DNA from: Paenibacillus catalpae
GTDB taxonomy: Bacteria > Bacillota > Bacilli > Paenibacillales > Paenibacillaceae
Direction of reading: 5' to 3'
DNA length: 64,000 bases
Assembly: GCF_900112695.1 (NCBI RefSeq)
Contig: NZ_FOMT01000006.1
Span: forward strand, 186,001-250,000
Made by a program: the position numbers and the translations under genes. The notes below the pieces were generated by a model. The model saw only the letters and a list, made by a program, of their open reading frames with translations, had not been told where the DNA came from and searched no databases. Positions 40,594 through 49,507 of this stretch are shown here, piece by piece. The first letter of the stretch is position 1; every line of letters starts with the position of its first letter.

Positions 40594-41136
40594 ATGTCGA
40601 ATCTGAATATTGGTATCATTCTGGGAAGTACACGCCAAGGTCGTGTATGTCCGCAAGTAGGCGAGTGGGTTAAAGGTGTTGCTGATAAACGCGGCGATGC
40701 TAATTATGAGATTGTAGACGTTGCAGACTACAAGCTGCCGATGTTTGGCGAAGTGGATGCATCGGAGCAAGCGGGCGCTTGGAACTCGAAGCTGGCGAGC
40801 TTGGACGGTTTCGTGTTTATCGTAGCGGAATATAACCACAGTATCACAGGCTCCCTGAAAAATGCTCTCGATTTCGCGCGTGATGCGTGGAACAACAAAG
40901 CAGCCGGCATCGTGAGCTACGGCTCGGTGGGCGGCGCCCGCGCAGCGGAGCATCTTCGCGGTATTCTTGGCGAGCTGTCGGTAGCGGACGTACGCGTTCA
41001 CCCGGCGCTGTCGCTGTTCACTGACTTTGAGAACGGCTCAGTATTCAAGCCGGCTGATCTGCATCTGACTAATGTAAACGGCATGCTGGATCAAGTTCTA
41101 GCGTGGAGCGGAGCGCTCAAGACGTTAAGACAATAG
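40594..41136 (+). CDS. NADPH-dependent FMN reductase
   Basis: A 180-residue flavodoxin-fold protein with the phosphate loop GSTRQGRVCPQV (11-22) and the flavin-contact segment EYNHSITGSLKNALDFA (about 77-93), the hallmarks of the YieF/ChrR-type NADPH:FMN reductase group. It may reduce quinones or other acceptors. Monocistronic, with AGAGGGAA before the ATG and a terminator behind. Confidence 0.88.
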   Translation: MSNLNIGIILGSTRQGRVCPQVGEWVKGVADKRGDANYEIVDVADYKLPMFGEVDASEQAGAWNSKLASLDGFVFIVAEYNHSITGSLKNALDFARDAWNNKAAGIVSYGSVGGARAAEHLRGILGELSVADVRVHPALSLFTDFENGSVFKPADLHLTNVNGMLDQVLAWSGALKTLRQ

Positions 41137-41151
41137 AATCAAAAAACCATG

Positions 41152-41188
41152 AAAGAGCATCCTCCTTGAGGGTGCTCTTTTTTTTGTT
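41152..41188 (+). terminator. Intrinsic terminator after the FMN reductase gene
   Basis: A 13-bp stem AAAGAGCATCCTC / GAGGGTGCTCTTT (one wobble pair) with a 3-nt loop, then a long T run. Confidence 0.9.
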
Positions 41189-41283
41189 AATTAACGGCAA
41201 TGTGTAACCTTCCTGTCATATTTAACGTCAGAAGCACTGTCTGAATTCGAAATGATTACCCTACATCAAGGAGTGTGCTAGAC

Positions 41284-41775
41284 GTGAAAAAACCAATGTT
41301 TCTTCTGCTATTTACGGTTCTCTTAAGTCTGATGCTGAGTGCGTGCTCGAATGGGGGCAACAACAGCAAATCGCCTGAAACCTCGTTAACCCCGAAAGAA
41401 ATGGTAGAGAAGCTGGTGCAGCCATACGAGCAGCCGCCGCAGGCCGAGCTTGATCCGGAAGGGGTGAAGAATCTGTATCATCTGGATCCGGCGCTTCTCG
41501 AAGCGTATTCTATCAAGACCCCTCTTATGAACATCAAGACCAATGAAGTTGCCGTTCTGAAGGTGAAAGACGCCAAGGACATGGAGACGGTCCAGAAAGC
41601 CGTTGAACAGCGTGCGGCAGATGTTCAGAAGCAATTCGAAAGCTATTTGCCTGATCAATATGAGAATGCCAAAAACTATAAAACAGCCGTGAAAGGCAGC
41701 TATCTGCTGTTCGTTATGGATGAACAAGCGGATGAAATGGTAACCGCCTTCAACGCCTTCTTCGACGAGAAGTAA
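41284..41775 (+). CDS. DUF4358 lipoprotein (first copy)
   Basis: A 163-residue lipoprotein. The signal MKKPMFLLLFTVLLSLMLSAC ends at Cys21. The mature DUF4358 domain (about 45-160) includes NLYHLDPALLEAYSIKTPLMNIKTNEVAVLKVKD and QFESYLPDQYENAKNYK. It is a close paralogue of the second copy at 44381. I start it at GTG 41284, because the GTG at 41275 sits directly on the AAGGAG site. DUF4358 has no established function. It opens a cassette with MBOAT and DHHW genes, suggesting an outer-face role in polymer O-acylation. Confidence 0.8.
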   Translation: MKKPMFLLLFTVLLSLMLSACSNGGNNSKSPETSLTPKEMVEKLVQPYEQPPQAELDPEGVKNLYHLDPALLEAYSIKTPLMNIKTNEVAVLKVKDAKDMETVQKAVEQRAADVQKQFESYLPDQYENAKNYKTAVKGSYLLFVMDEQADEMVTAFNAFFDEK

Positions 41776-41781
41776 CCAGTT

Positions 41782-43182
41782 ATGGTATTCAGCAGCCTGT
41801 TATTCCTGTTTGTTTTTCTGCCGGCAGTCTTCCTGCTCTATTGGCTGTCGCCGCGCCGAGGAAAGAACCTGATTCTATTCCTCGCCAGCCTTGTGTTCTA
41901 CGCCTGGGGAGAACCGGTCTACATTGTCATTATGCTGATCTCGACGGTGACGGACTACGGCTTTGGTCTCTTGTTAAGCAAGCCGGAGTGGGGGCCGAAG
42001 CGGCGGAAAGCAATCGTGGTCGCATCGGTTATCGTGAATCTGGCGCTTCTGTCTTATTTCAAATACGCCGACTTCGCCGTCCATAACGTCAATGCTCTGC
42101 TTGGCACCGATATTCCGCTGACGGAGCTGGCGCTGCCGATCGGCATCTCGTTCTATACGTTCCAATCGATGTCTTACATTATCGACGTATACCGGGGAAC
42201 GGCAAAGGCGCAGCGCAACTGGATCGACTTTGGTACGTTTGTCGCGTTGTTCCCGCAGCTGGTTGCGGGACCAATCGTGCAGTACAACACGCTGGCCGAG
42301 CAGTTGAAAGAACGCCGCGTGACGATGGAGATGTTCGCCGAAGGCGTAAAGCGCTTTATTATTGGCCTGGCCAAGAAGGTGCTGCTTGCGAATAATATCG
42401 GACTGCTCTGGCATTCGATCGCAGATGCGGACGCCGGTACGCTGCCGGTTCTGACCGCATGGCTTGGCATTATGGCCTTTGCGTTCCAGATTTATTTCGA
42501 TTTCAGCGGCTACTCGGATATGGCGATTGGGCTTGGACTGATGTTCGGCTTCCGGTTCAACGAGAACTTTAACAAGCCTTATGCGGCGCAGAGCATAACG
42601 GACTTCTGGCGCAGATGGCATATCTCGCTTGGCAGCTGGTTCCGGGATTACGTCTACATTCCGCTTGGCGGCAACCGGAAGGGGCTCGGCAAGCAGCTCC
42701 GCAACATTCTGATTGTCTGGGTTCTGACCGGCATCTGGCATGGGGCGGCATGGAACTTTATGCTGTGGGGCCTCTACTTCGGCGTCATTCTTATTTTCGA
42801 AAAATGGGCCGGGCTTCGCCTGCTCGCCCGTGCTCCGAGGTGGATGCGGCATCTATATGCCAGCCTTTTTATACTGATCGGATGGGTGCTGTTTGCCTTT
42901 GACGAGCTGCCGAAGGTTGGAGATTATCTGAAAGCGATGTTTGGCTTAAACGGGCAGCCGGCCTGGAATGACGGGACGCTGTACTTTTTGTACACGAATG
43001 CCGTTCTGCTCGCCCTGCTTGTTCTCGCTTCAATCGCTTGGAAGAAGTCCGCAGAGGGGGAAGGCGGATATTCGGCGGTACGCTCGCTGGCAGGTTCCGC
43101 GTGGTTGATTGTCTTGTTCCTTTTGTCCGTTTCGTATCTCGTCGACGCGACGTTTAATCCGTTCCTGTATTTCCGCTTCTGA
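41782..43182 (+). CDS. MBOAT family O-acyltransferase (AlgI/DltB type)
   Basis: A 466-residue polytopic membrane enzyme with about 11 helices. The catalytic His is His320 in LTGIWHGAAWNFMLWG; the upstream family signature reads FWRRWHISLGSWFRDYVYIPLGGNR. AlgI-type MBOATs move acetyl groups from acetyl-CoA across the membrane for polysaccharide O-acetylation. It starts 6 bp after the DUF4358 gene and is followed 20 bp later by the DHHW protein, the pairing seen in alginate and cellulose acetylation (AlgI with AlgJ/AlgX). The polymer acylated here is unknown. Confidence 0.92.
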   Translation: MVFSSLLFLFVFLPAVFLLYWLSPRRGKNLILFLASLVFYAWGEPVYIVIMLISTVTDYGFGLLLSKPEWGPKRRKAIVVASVIVNLALLSYFKYADFAVHNVNALLGTDIPLTELALPIGISFYTFQSMSYIIDVYRGTAKAQRNWIDFGTFVALFPQLVAGPIVQYNTLAEQLKERRVTMEMFAEGVKRFIIGLAKKVLLANNIGLLWHSIADADAGTLPVLTAWLGIMAFAFQIYFDFSGYSDMAIGLGLMFGFRFNENFNKPYAAQSITDFWRRWHISLGSWFRDYVYIPLGGNRKGLGKQLRNILIVWVLTGIWHGAAWNFMLWGLYFGVILIFEKWAGLRLLARAPRWMRHLYASLFILIGWVLFAFDELPKVGDYLKAMFGLNGQPAWNDGTLYFLYTNAVLLALLVLASIAWKKSAEGEGGYSAVRSLAGSAWLIVLFLLSVSYLVDATFNPFLYFRF

Positions 43183-43202
43183 CAGCAAGGAGGACAATCA
43201 TC

Positions 43203-44351
43203 ATGAAAAAGCAAACCGACCGGCTGCTCGTCATTTGGTTCGTCTTAACGATCTTTGTGCTTGCGCTGCTCTTCCTGTTCTCGCCGTCTAACAAGTTCTC
43301 CGAGCTGGAGAATCGTTATTTGCAGGCGGAGCCCAAGCTGACCTGGGATAATCTGATCTCCAAGCAGTTCGCGGAAGAAGCGGAGACGTACGTCACGGAT
43401 CATTTTCCGCTGCGCGGTCAGTGGGTGTGGGTGAAGTCGCTGTCTGAACAGCTGAGGCTTCAGCAGGAGAACAACGGGATTTATAACGGCAAGGAAGGTT
43501 ACCTGTTCGAGAAATTTACGAAGCCTGATCCGGCGCTGATTGCCCAATATACGGCTGCGGTGAAGGCGTTTGCCGCTGCTAATCCGGACTCTGACATGAA
43601 GTTCCTGCTTGCGCCGACCTCGATTGGCCTCTATCCGGACAAGCTTCCCTGGAAGGCGCCTTATGATCCGCAGGATAAGATGAACGAAGCGGTAGGGAAT
43701 CAGCTGGAGGGCCTTGCGAATCTGACGTATATGAATGGGTTCAACGTTCTGATGCCGCATGCCCCGGAGGATATTTATTACCGGACCGATCATCACTGGA
43801 CGACGCTTGGCGCTTATTACGCGTATGAGGCGTATGCGAAGCAGATGGGGTGGAAGCCGCATCCCATGACGGACTATACCGTGAAGATCGTAAGCGATTC
43901 CTTCCTTGGCAGCTACCATACGCGCGGGCAGTTTAGTCTGGCGAAGCCGGATTTGCTGCAGGTATATATACCGAAGAAGCCTGTTGCCACGTCGATGTAC
44001 GTAGCAGATACGGATACCCGGACGGACCGTCTGTACGACGAGAGCTATCTGGCGAAAAAAGATAAATATTCGTATTTCCTCGGCGGAGTTCATGCGCTTA
44101 TGACGCTGACAAGCGATATTCCGGCGGGCGAAGAGAATCTGGACAAGCTGCTTGTAATCAAGGATTCTTACGCCCACAGCTTTCTGCCATTCCTGACGCA
44201 GCATGTGAAAGAGATTCATGTGATTGATATGCGCTATTATAACGGCAGCATCAGCCAATACATGAAGGACAACGGCATCAGCGATACGCTGCTGCTGTTC
44301 AACACGGCGACGTTCGCCGAGAACAATGAGATTCTGAAGCTCAGCAAGTAA
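43203..44351 (+). CDS. DHHW family protein (AlgJ/AlgX-like)
   Basis: A 382-residue protein with one N-terminal membrane helix (about 9-27) and an outer SGNH-like domain. The DHHW-type motif is YYRTDHHWTTLGAYYAYEAYA (about residues 195-215), with a later DSYAHSF that could supply the serine of the catalytic centre. Such proteins complete acyl transfer to the polymer outside the cell. It lies between the MBOAT and second DUF4358 genes, with AAGGAGG before the ATG. Confidence 0.88.
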   Translation: MKKQTDRLLVIWFVLTIFVLALLFLFSPSNKFSELENRYLQAEPKLTWDNLISKQFAEEAETYVTDHFPLRGQWVWVKSLSEQLRLQQENNGIYNGKEGYLFEKFTKPDPALIAQYTAAVKAFAAANPDSDMKFLLAPTSIGLYPDKLPWKAPYDPQDKMNEAVGNQLEGLANLTYMNGFNVLMPHAPEDIYYRTDHHWTTLGAYYAYEAYAKQMGWKPHPMTDYTVKIVSDSFLGSYHTRGQFSLAKPDLLQVYIPKKPVATSMYVADTDTRTDRLYDESYLAKKDKYSYFLGGVHALMTLTSDIPAGEENLDKLLVIKDSYAHSFLPFLTQHVKEIHVIDMRYYNGSISQYMKDNGISDTLLLFNTATFAENNEILKLSK

Positions 44352-44380
44352 ACAACAACATAATAGGGGAGATTACTTTC

Positions 44381-45208
44381 ATGAAAAAACGTGCCATCAT
44401 TCTTCTTCTGTCCACGATGATTCTGGGCGGTATCTTAAGCGCTTGCGGCAGCAATGACGGGAACAACGGCAATAACGCGGCGAATATTTCTCCAAGCCCT
44501 ACAGCATCTGCTCCAGCCGAAGAGAGTCCGTCGGTCAGCCCGGATGCGGAGCCAAGCGAGGAGGCATCGGAGGAGGTGCCGGCGGAAAGTCCGTCGGCTA
44601 GCCCAAGCGCCAGCCCGGCGCCTGAGCAGAGCGCGACCCCGGAGCAAGCGACAAAACCAGCCGCAACGAAGGAGCCGGCTCAAAGCGCGAAGCCGTCTGA
44701 ACCGGCGAAGAAGCCTGCTCCAACACCGGCGCCAAGCGCGAAGCCGTCCGCCACACCAAAGCCAACGCCGAAACCTGCGCCAAAGCCAACGGTTAAGCCG
44801 AGCCCGAGCCCGGCTGCGGATAAGGCTGCGGATGATGTAGTCGAAGCGATGCTTAAGGCGGTAGAGCAGCCTCGTCTGATGGAAATGACTGCCGATGATG
44901 TGAAGAATATGTACGGCATCGATGCCTCAACGCTCGCGGACTTCTCGGCACGTATGCCGCTTATGAACGTGCAGACTAATGAGATTGCTGTGTTCAAAGT
45001 AAGGAAAGAAAAAGATATCGACGCGGTGAAAAAAGGCATGGTCAAACGCGCTGAAGCGGTTCAAAAGCAATTCGAGCAGTATTTGCAGGACCAATACGAG
45101 AATGCAAAGAACTACAAAATTGTTGTAGAGGGTAACTATGTCCTGTTCGTTATCTCGGAAAGCGCCGACGATCTGGTGAAAGCGTTCAAAGCAGCTGTGA
45201 AGAAGTAA
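44381..45208 (+). CDS. DUF4358 lipoprotein (second copy) with long Pro/Ala/Lys linker
   Basis: A 275-residue lipoprotein. The signal ends LGGILSAC (Cys about 22). Residues about 35-145 are a low-complexity Ala/Pro/Ser/Glu then Lys-Pro linker (repeats such as PSASPSASPAPE and PKPTPKPAPKP), probably to span the wall. The C-terminal 125 residues are a DUF4358 domain closely matching the first copy (NMYGIDASTLADFSARMPLMNVQTNEIAVFKV, QYLQDQYENAKNYK). It closes the MBOAT cassette. The paralogues differ chiefly in reach from the membrane, which hints at two working depths. Confidence 0.82.
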   Translation: MKKRAIILLLSTMILGGILSACGSNDGNNGNNAANISPSPTASAPAEESPSVSPDAEPSEEASEEVPAESPSASPSASPAPEQSATPEQATKPAATKEPAQSAKPSEPAKKPAPTPAPSAKPSATPKPTPKPAPKPTVKPSPSPAADKAADDVVEAMLKAVEQPRLMEMTADDVKNMYGIDASTLADFSARMPLMNVQTNEIAVFKVRKEKDIDAVKKGMVKRAEAVQKQFEQYLQDQYENAKNYKIVVEGNYVLFVISESADDLVKAFKAAVKK

Positions 45209-45288
45209 TGAAAACCACCACCTCTGCATAATTTGGCGCCGTAGCTTCATCCTATTTGGGTAAGAGTTGGTGTAAGGAGGTTACCCGA

Positions 45289-45405
45289 ATGAGTGAAGAA
45301 ATGGTCCATCTGTTATATATCATTCTGCTCGGCGGGCTGCTGGGGCTTGGGCTCGTTTGGTTGGGATGGTACGTGTACCATCGGAGGAAGCGGAAAATAA
45401 GATAA
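45289..45405 (+). CDS. Small single-pass membrane protein (38 residues)
   Basis: A short gene reading MSEEMVHLLYIILLGG then LLGLGLVWLGWYVYH and a basic tail RRKRKIR. One hydrophobic helix (about 8-30) with positively charged C-terminus predicts an N-out, C-in orientation. The start has AAGGAGG (45274-45280) at 8-nt spacing and the gene ends 3 bp before a strong terminator, both signs that it is real. It may be the last gene of the O-acylation cassette. Function unknown. Confidence 0.65.
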   Translation: MSEEMVHLLYIILLGGLLGLGLVWLGWYVYHRRKRKIR

Positions 45406-45407
45406 AC

Positions 45408-45449
45408 AAAAAAGCCATGAATCTCCGCCTGGGAGCTCATGGCTTTTTG
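45408..45449. terminator. Bidirectional intrinsic terminator
   Basis: The stem AAAAAGCCATGA / TCATGGCTTTTT encloses a 16-nt loop, between the small membrane protein gene and the convergent ABC permease gene. Confidence 0.88.
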
Positions 45450-45461
45450 ATTGAGCGTGCC

Positions 45462-46280
45462 CTACTTGATGCCGAACTTGATAAACGAATCTACAATATG
45501 CCGGCGGAGAAGCAGATAGATGATCAGAACCGGCAGGCAAGACACGGTAGTGGCGGACATTAAGGAGCCCCACATATTCGTGTCCGAGTTGACGAACAGC
45601 TTCAAGCCAATCTGAATCGGCGAGTTTTCCATTTTCTTCGTAATGAGCATCGGCCACAAATATTCATTCCAGGCATTAATGAACGAGATGATGCCAAGCG
45701 AAGCAATCCCTGAACGGATGTTAGGAATAATAAGCCGCACCAGGATGTCCCAATCGTTCATGCCGTCGATGCAGGCTGCTTCAATAAGAACGCCGGGGAA
45801 CGATTGAAAGGATTGGTACAGCGATAGAATGGCAAACGTTGACACGCAGAACGGAAGCACGATACCAAGCATGGAATCATTAAGTCCCATGTTATTAACG
45901 AGTACGTAGTTCGGAATCATGATAGCCTGGAACGGAATCAGCCAGGTCAGGCTCAGGATCGAGAAGATCAGTCCCTTGCCGCGGAATCTCCAGCGGACGA
46001 GAGCGTAAGCCGCAAGCAGGCTTGTTGCCAGCTGGAGAAGCGTCATGAGAATCGAGATGCCAAACGAATTGAAGATCATTCGGACAATCGGCATCTGGGA
46101 AAAGGCATACGAATAGTTGCTAAAGGTCGGCGCATTAGGGAAAAAGCTGGACGTAAAAATCTCGGACTCGTTCTTCAGCGAGGAATTGACCATCCAGTAC
46201 AGCGGAATAACCGCAATGATGCACATCAGAGCCAGTACCCCATGCCGCAGGATTGCCGCTACCGGGGATCGTTTGTTCAT
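45462..46280 (-). CDS. ABC transporter permease, MalG/UgpE type
   Basis: A 272-residue protein with six helices and EAA loop IEAACIDGMNDWDILVRLIIP; the C-terminus (HIVDSFIKFGIK) is typical. The ATG at 46280 has AAGGAG at 8 nt; a frame extension upstream to 46406 runs back into the partner permease and is not used. It is the last gene of the operon. No ATPase gene is present. Because the operon also holds phosphatase-like genes behind a Pho-box-like element, the substrate may be a phosphoester such as glycerol phosphate, which UgpE-type permeases carry; that is inference. Confidence 0.88.
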   Translation of the reverse strand: MNKRSPVAAILRHGVLALMCIIAVIPLYWMVNSSLKNESEIFTSSFFPNAPTFSNYSYAFSQMPIVRMIFNSFGISILMTLLQLATSLLAAYALVRWRFRGKGLIFSILSLTWLIPFQAIMIPNYVLVNNMGLNDSMLGIVLPFCVSTFAILSLYQSFQSFPGVLIEAACIDGMNDWDILVRLIIPNIRSGIASLGIISFINAWNEYLWPMLITKKMENSPIQIGLKLFVNSDTNMWGSLMSATTVSCLPVLIIYLLLRRHIVDSFIKFGIK

Positions 46281-46299
46281 CGATAATTCTCCTTCACCA

Positions 46300-47268
46300 T
46301 TAATTGTCGTAGAACGACAGCTTGCGGGATACTGCATTGAGCAGCAGCGCGATAGCGCCAAAAATGAAGAAGAAAACAAGCGCAGCTGCCGAGCTGAAGC
46401 CAACATTCAAGTTCGAGAATGCGTAGCGGAACATTTCGTAATAGATGTTTGTTGAAGTGCCGTATGGACCGCCCGTTGTTAGAATATCGATATAAGCAAA
46501 TGTCCATTGACTGGAGAACAGGATACTCATCATCAGCATGAACATAATCATTGGCGACATGAGTGGTACGGTGACGTTAATGAATTGGCGCAGGCTTGTG
46601 GCTCCGTCAATGGCAGCAGCCTCGTAGTATTCGCGGTTAATACCGGTCAAGGCAGCCGAGAACATAATGACGCTGAAGCCGATCATCTTCCAGCCGGTAA
46701 TGAGCAAGATAATCCACTTGGCAAAGTTCGCGTCGGAGAAAAAGGCAACGGGCTGTTGAATCAGATCCAGCTTGAGCAGAATGTGGTTAACTACACCGTT
46801 CGACGGATGGAATAACCACCGCCAGATGGCGCTGACCGACACAGGGGCCAGAATCATCGGGATAAAGAAGATACCGCGGTAAAAGTTTTTCATCTTGCCG
46901 TTCATATTGTTCGTGACGACGGCAAGGACAAGCGGAATGAGAATCGAGAACGGCAGAAGCCCTGCCGTATAGAAGACGGTGTTGCCAATGGAATCGATAA
47001 AGGCCGGATTATGGAACAGGCGATCGAAATTATCGAGGCCAACAAACTTCTTGTCTGTCCCGGGAACCATGTTCCACTTATGAAAGGCCAGATAGAAGGT
47101 CGTAATCAGTGGCTTATACATCCAGACGCTGAGCAAAATAAGAGCAGGAGCCAAGTAGAGGAACGGTTTAATGCGCCGCCACAGCTTGGTCTTATTCAGA
47201 CTTCTTCTTGCCATTGCGGTACTCCCCTTTAAAGGGGGGGCATACGAGTTTTCGATAGTTTGGCTCAT
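46300..47268 (-). CDS. ABC transporter permease, MalF/UgpA type
   Basis: A protein of about 322 residues. A roughly 30-residue cytoplasmic N-terminus leads into six helices (the first is FLYLAPALILLSVWMYKPLI), with EAA loop YEAAAIDGATSLRQFINVTVP. I start it at ATG 47268 (AAAGGAAT upstream). It lies between the binding protein gene and the second permease gene, 19 bp before the latter. It forms the channel with the UgpE-like partner. Confidence 0.88.
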   Translation of the reverse strand: MSQTIENSYAPPLKGSTAMARRSLNKTKLWRRIKPFLYLAPALILLSVWMYKPLITTFYLAFHKWNMVPGTDKKFVGLDNFDRLFHNPAFIDSIGNTVFYTAGLLPFSILIPLVLAVVTNNMNGKMKNFYRGIFFIPMILAPVSVSAIWRWLFHPSNGVVNHILLKLDLIQQPVAFFSDANFAKWIILLITGWKMIGFSVIMFSAALTGINREYYEAAAIDGATSLRQFINVTVPLMSPMIMFMLMMSILFSSQWTFAYIDILTTGGPYGTSTNIYYEMFRYAFSNLNVGFSSAAALVFFFIFGAIALLLNAVSRKLSFYDN

Positions 47269-47318
47269 AACGATTCCTTTCTTATGGAGGAACAATCTCT
47301 CCAGTGTTATGGCTGCTA

Positions 47319-48671
47319 TTAAGGCATCATGCCGTTGATTTGATCTTGTGCCTGCTTAAGGGTTTGTTCTACATCTGCGTCCGTGCTGACCGATTTCACA
47401 ATCGCATCCGTGAAGGCGGTAACCATCTCCGTTGCGCTTTCGCCAGGCCAGATCGCAACCGGTTGAATGCGGGACAGCTGCTCAAGGTTGATTCTGTACA
47501 GCGGGTTTTGCTCAACGAATTCTTTAAGTCCGTTCGGGTCATCGGCAAGACCGGTGCGAAGCGGGAGGTAACCGATTTGGGACGTGATGATCGTATAGCC
47601 TCTATCACCTGTCACAAACTTGATAAACTCCCATACCGCTGCATTTTTTTCCGGGGAATCCGGGCGGACAGCGAGTACAGAACCGGAGTTGACAGGAATA
47701 GACTCCTTCTCTCCGAATTGAGGAAGCGCTCCTCCGTATACCTTCCAGCCGCCTGCTTCAGAAGCTTTCTTAATGCCGCTGTACAGCGATGTAGAAGAAA
47801 CATACATACCGAGGTTTCCAGCCATGAATTGCTCGGAAACCTCAGCGTCCGTACCTTTTGCCGATGCGCCGTTCATATACAGGTCTTTCCACATCGAGAT
47901 AGCGTCTACACTTTCCTTGTTCGCAAACTCTGCTTGTTTGTGGTCTTCGGACAATACGCGGCCGCCGTTGCTTAAGATCAGTCCTTCCGTTACCCAACCG
48001 TTCTGAGGAGAGAGACCAAAGCCATCTTTGCCTGTTTTTTCTTTAATTTGAAGCGACGCTTTTTTAATGTCATCCCAAGTCTTCGGCGGATTAGCCGGAT
48101 CAAGACCAGCTTCTTCGAACAGCTTGCCGTTAATGAAGACGATTGGCGTACTGAACGTGAAGGCAAGTCCGTACATTTTGCCGTCGATCTTGCCAAGTTC
48201 AAGCGCGTTGGGCGAGATGCCCTTCAAATGCTCATCAAGCTCGGCTTGCGGGAATACGTCTTCGTACGCCTTGAAGCCCAGACCAAGACGGGAGCTGTCA
48301 AGCAGGTTGAACGTATGCTGTACGACATCGACTTCTTTGCCCGCCGATATGTCCGCTTTGTATTGTTGGAAGGTTGCATCGGGCACGCCTTCAACTATAA
48401 CGCCTTTTTCTTTGCCGACCGTATCGTTAAACTCTTGGATCAGCTGCTCCATGCCAGCCTTCATCGTTGGATAAGCAAGGCTGTAGGAGTAGAACGTAAC
48501 TTTCGTTGGGTTCGCCGGGTCAAGCGTTCCGAGTTCAACTTGACTAGCCTTTGCCGACGCATTCGCATTGCCGGATGTGTTGCTTGATTCGCTATTCGCT
48601 CCGCAAGCACTGGTCAGGATAAGCGAGCCTGCCGTCATAAGAGCGATGGCGCCTTTTGCCAAACGTTTCAT
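47319..48671 (-). CDS. ABC transporter substrate-binding lipoprotein (family 1)
   Basis: A 450-residue binding protein whose signal ends SLILTSAC (Cys23), followed by a Ser/Asn/Ala spacer and the two-lobe body (TKVTFYSYSLAYPTMKAGMEQLIQEFND... PPKTWDDIKKASLQIKEKTGKDGFGL... FIKFVTGDRGYTIITSQIGYLPLR). The family includes glycerol-3-phosphate-binding UgpB and maltose-binding proteins, and PPKTWDD is shared with UgpB. It follows the tyrosine phosphatase-like gene by 30 bp in one operon with two metallophosphoesterases. A phosphoester ligand is the best guess. Confidence 0.85.
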   Translation of the reverse strand: MKRLAKGAIALMTAGSLILTSACGANSESSNTSGNANASAKASQVELGTLDPANPTKVTFYSYSLAYPTMKAGMEQLIQEFNDTVGKEKGVIVEGVPDATFQQYKADISAGKEVDVVQHTFNLLDSSRLGLGFKAYEDVFPQAELDEHLKGISPNALELGKIDGKMYGLAFTFSTPIVFINGKLFEEAGLDPANPPKTWDDIKKASLQIKEKTGKDGFGLSPQNGWVTEGLILSNGGRVLSEDHKQAEFANKESVDAISMWKDLYMNGASAKGTDAEVSEQFMAGNLGMYVSSTSLYSGIKKASEAGGWKVYGGALPQFGEKESIPVNSGSVLAVRPDSPEKNAAVWEFIKFVTGDRGYTIITSQIGYLPLRTGLADDPNGLKEFVEQNPLYRINLEQLSRIQPVAIWPGESATEMVTAFTDAIVKSVSTDADVEQTLKQAQDQINGMMP

Positions 48672-48701
48672 ATTTACCTCCGCTAATGAATTGGATTTGA
48701 T

Positions 48702-49487
48702 CTATTCCAGGCAATAGTCCTGGATCTGTTTCCTCATGCTTTCGTCAATGCCGAATTCCTCCAGCAAGTAACGGTCAAAGGTTTCATACTCGCGAATAAT
48801 GCTGTCCAGCGTTGCTTTCAGATACACTTCCTGCAGCTTCATCGTTTCTTCGATCGTCTTCAGCTCTTCGGTGCTGACATATTTGGCTGCCATGTCAAAC
48901 ATCTGCTGATGGTAGTGCTCGAGCGTGACATTCGACAGCAGGTAATCCTCGAGCACCGTTTCGTAAGGCACGCCAAGCGTCAGCAGGATCAGCATGCTGC
49001 CAACACCGGTACGGTCACGCCCGGCTGCGCAATGATGAACAAGCGGCAGATTCGCTTCCGGATTTTTGAGAAGCTCCATCAACTGCTTGTAGGAAGCGTT
49101 TCGAAGCGGAAGCTCAGCGTACAGGTCAACCAGCATGTTTTTCGAAAATTGATTGTGAAGTCCGCTGGCGAATACTTTCTCGAGATCAAGGCTTGGCGCA
49201 TCCTCTGCTGCAACGTTCGCGGGAATACGGATGTTGACCGCTTGTCCGATCTGCGGATCGGGCTTTTGCTCGGCTTCGCCGCGATTGCGGTAGTCGAATA
49301 CATGCTTTAGGTTGTAAGCTTCAAGCAATAGGTGGTCGCCTGGCGTAAGTCCGGTTAATTCCGCTGCGCGAAATAACAAGCCTTTCTTGACCGAACGGCC
49401 GTCCGCCGCCTGTTGACCGCCCATATCGCGGAAATTAAACGCCCCTTGAAGGGGAAGCAAGCTCGCAGGCATAAGTTGATTTGTCAT
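48702..49487 (-). CDS. Tyrosine-protein phosphatase-like enzyme (PF13350 type)
   Basis: A 261-residue enzyme with the P-loop HCAAGRDRTG: catalytic Cys153 and Arg159. The early segments GAFNFRDMGG and FDYRNRGE (family D-x-R-x-x-x-E) are typical of the Y_phosphatase3 group, which includes bacterial LipA-like phosphatases active on phosphotyrosine and phosphoinositides. No export signal is seen. It is sandwiched between a metallophosphoesterase and the binding protein, so a role in stripping phosphate from an imported phosphoester is as likely as protein dephosphorylation. Confidence 0.87.
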   Translation of the reverse strand: MTNQLMPASLLPLQGAFNFRDMGGQQAADGRSVKKGLLFRAAELTGLTPGDHLLLEAYNLKHVFDYRNRGEAEQKPDPQIGQAVNIRIPANVAAEDAPSLDLEKVFASGLHNQFSKNMLVDLYAELPLRNASYKQLMELLKNPEANLPLVHHCAAGRDRTGVGSMLILLTLGVPYETVLEDYLLSNVTLEHYHQQMFDMAAKYVSTEELKTIEETMKLQEVYLKATLDSIIREYETFDRYLLEEFGIDESMRKQIQDYCLE

Positions 49488-49507
49488 GATGAAAGTTAAC
49501 CTTCTTT

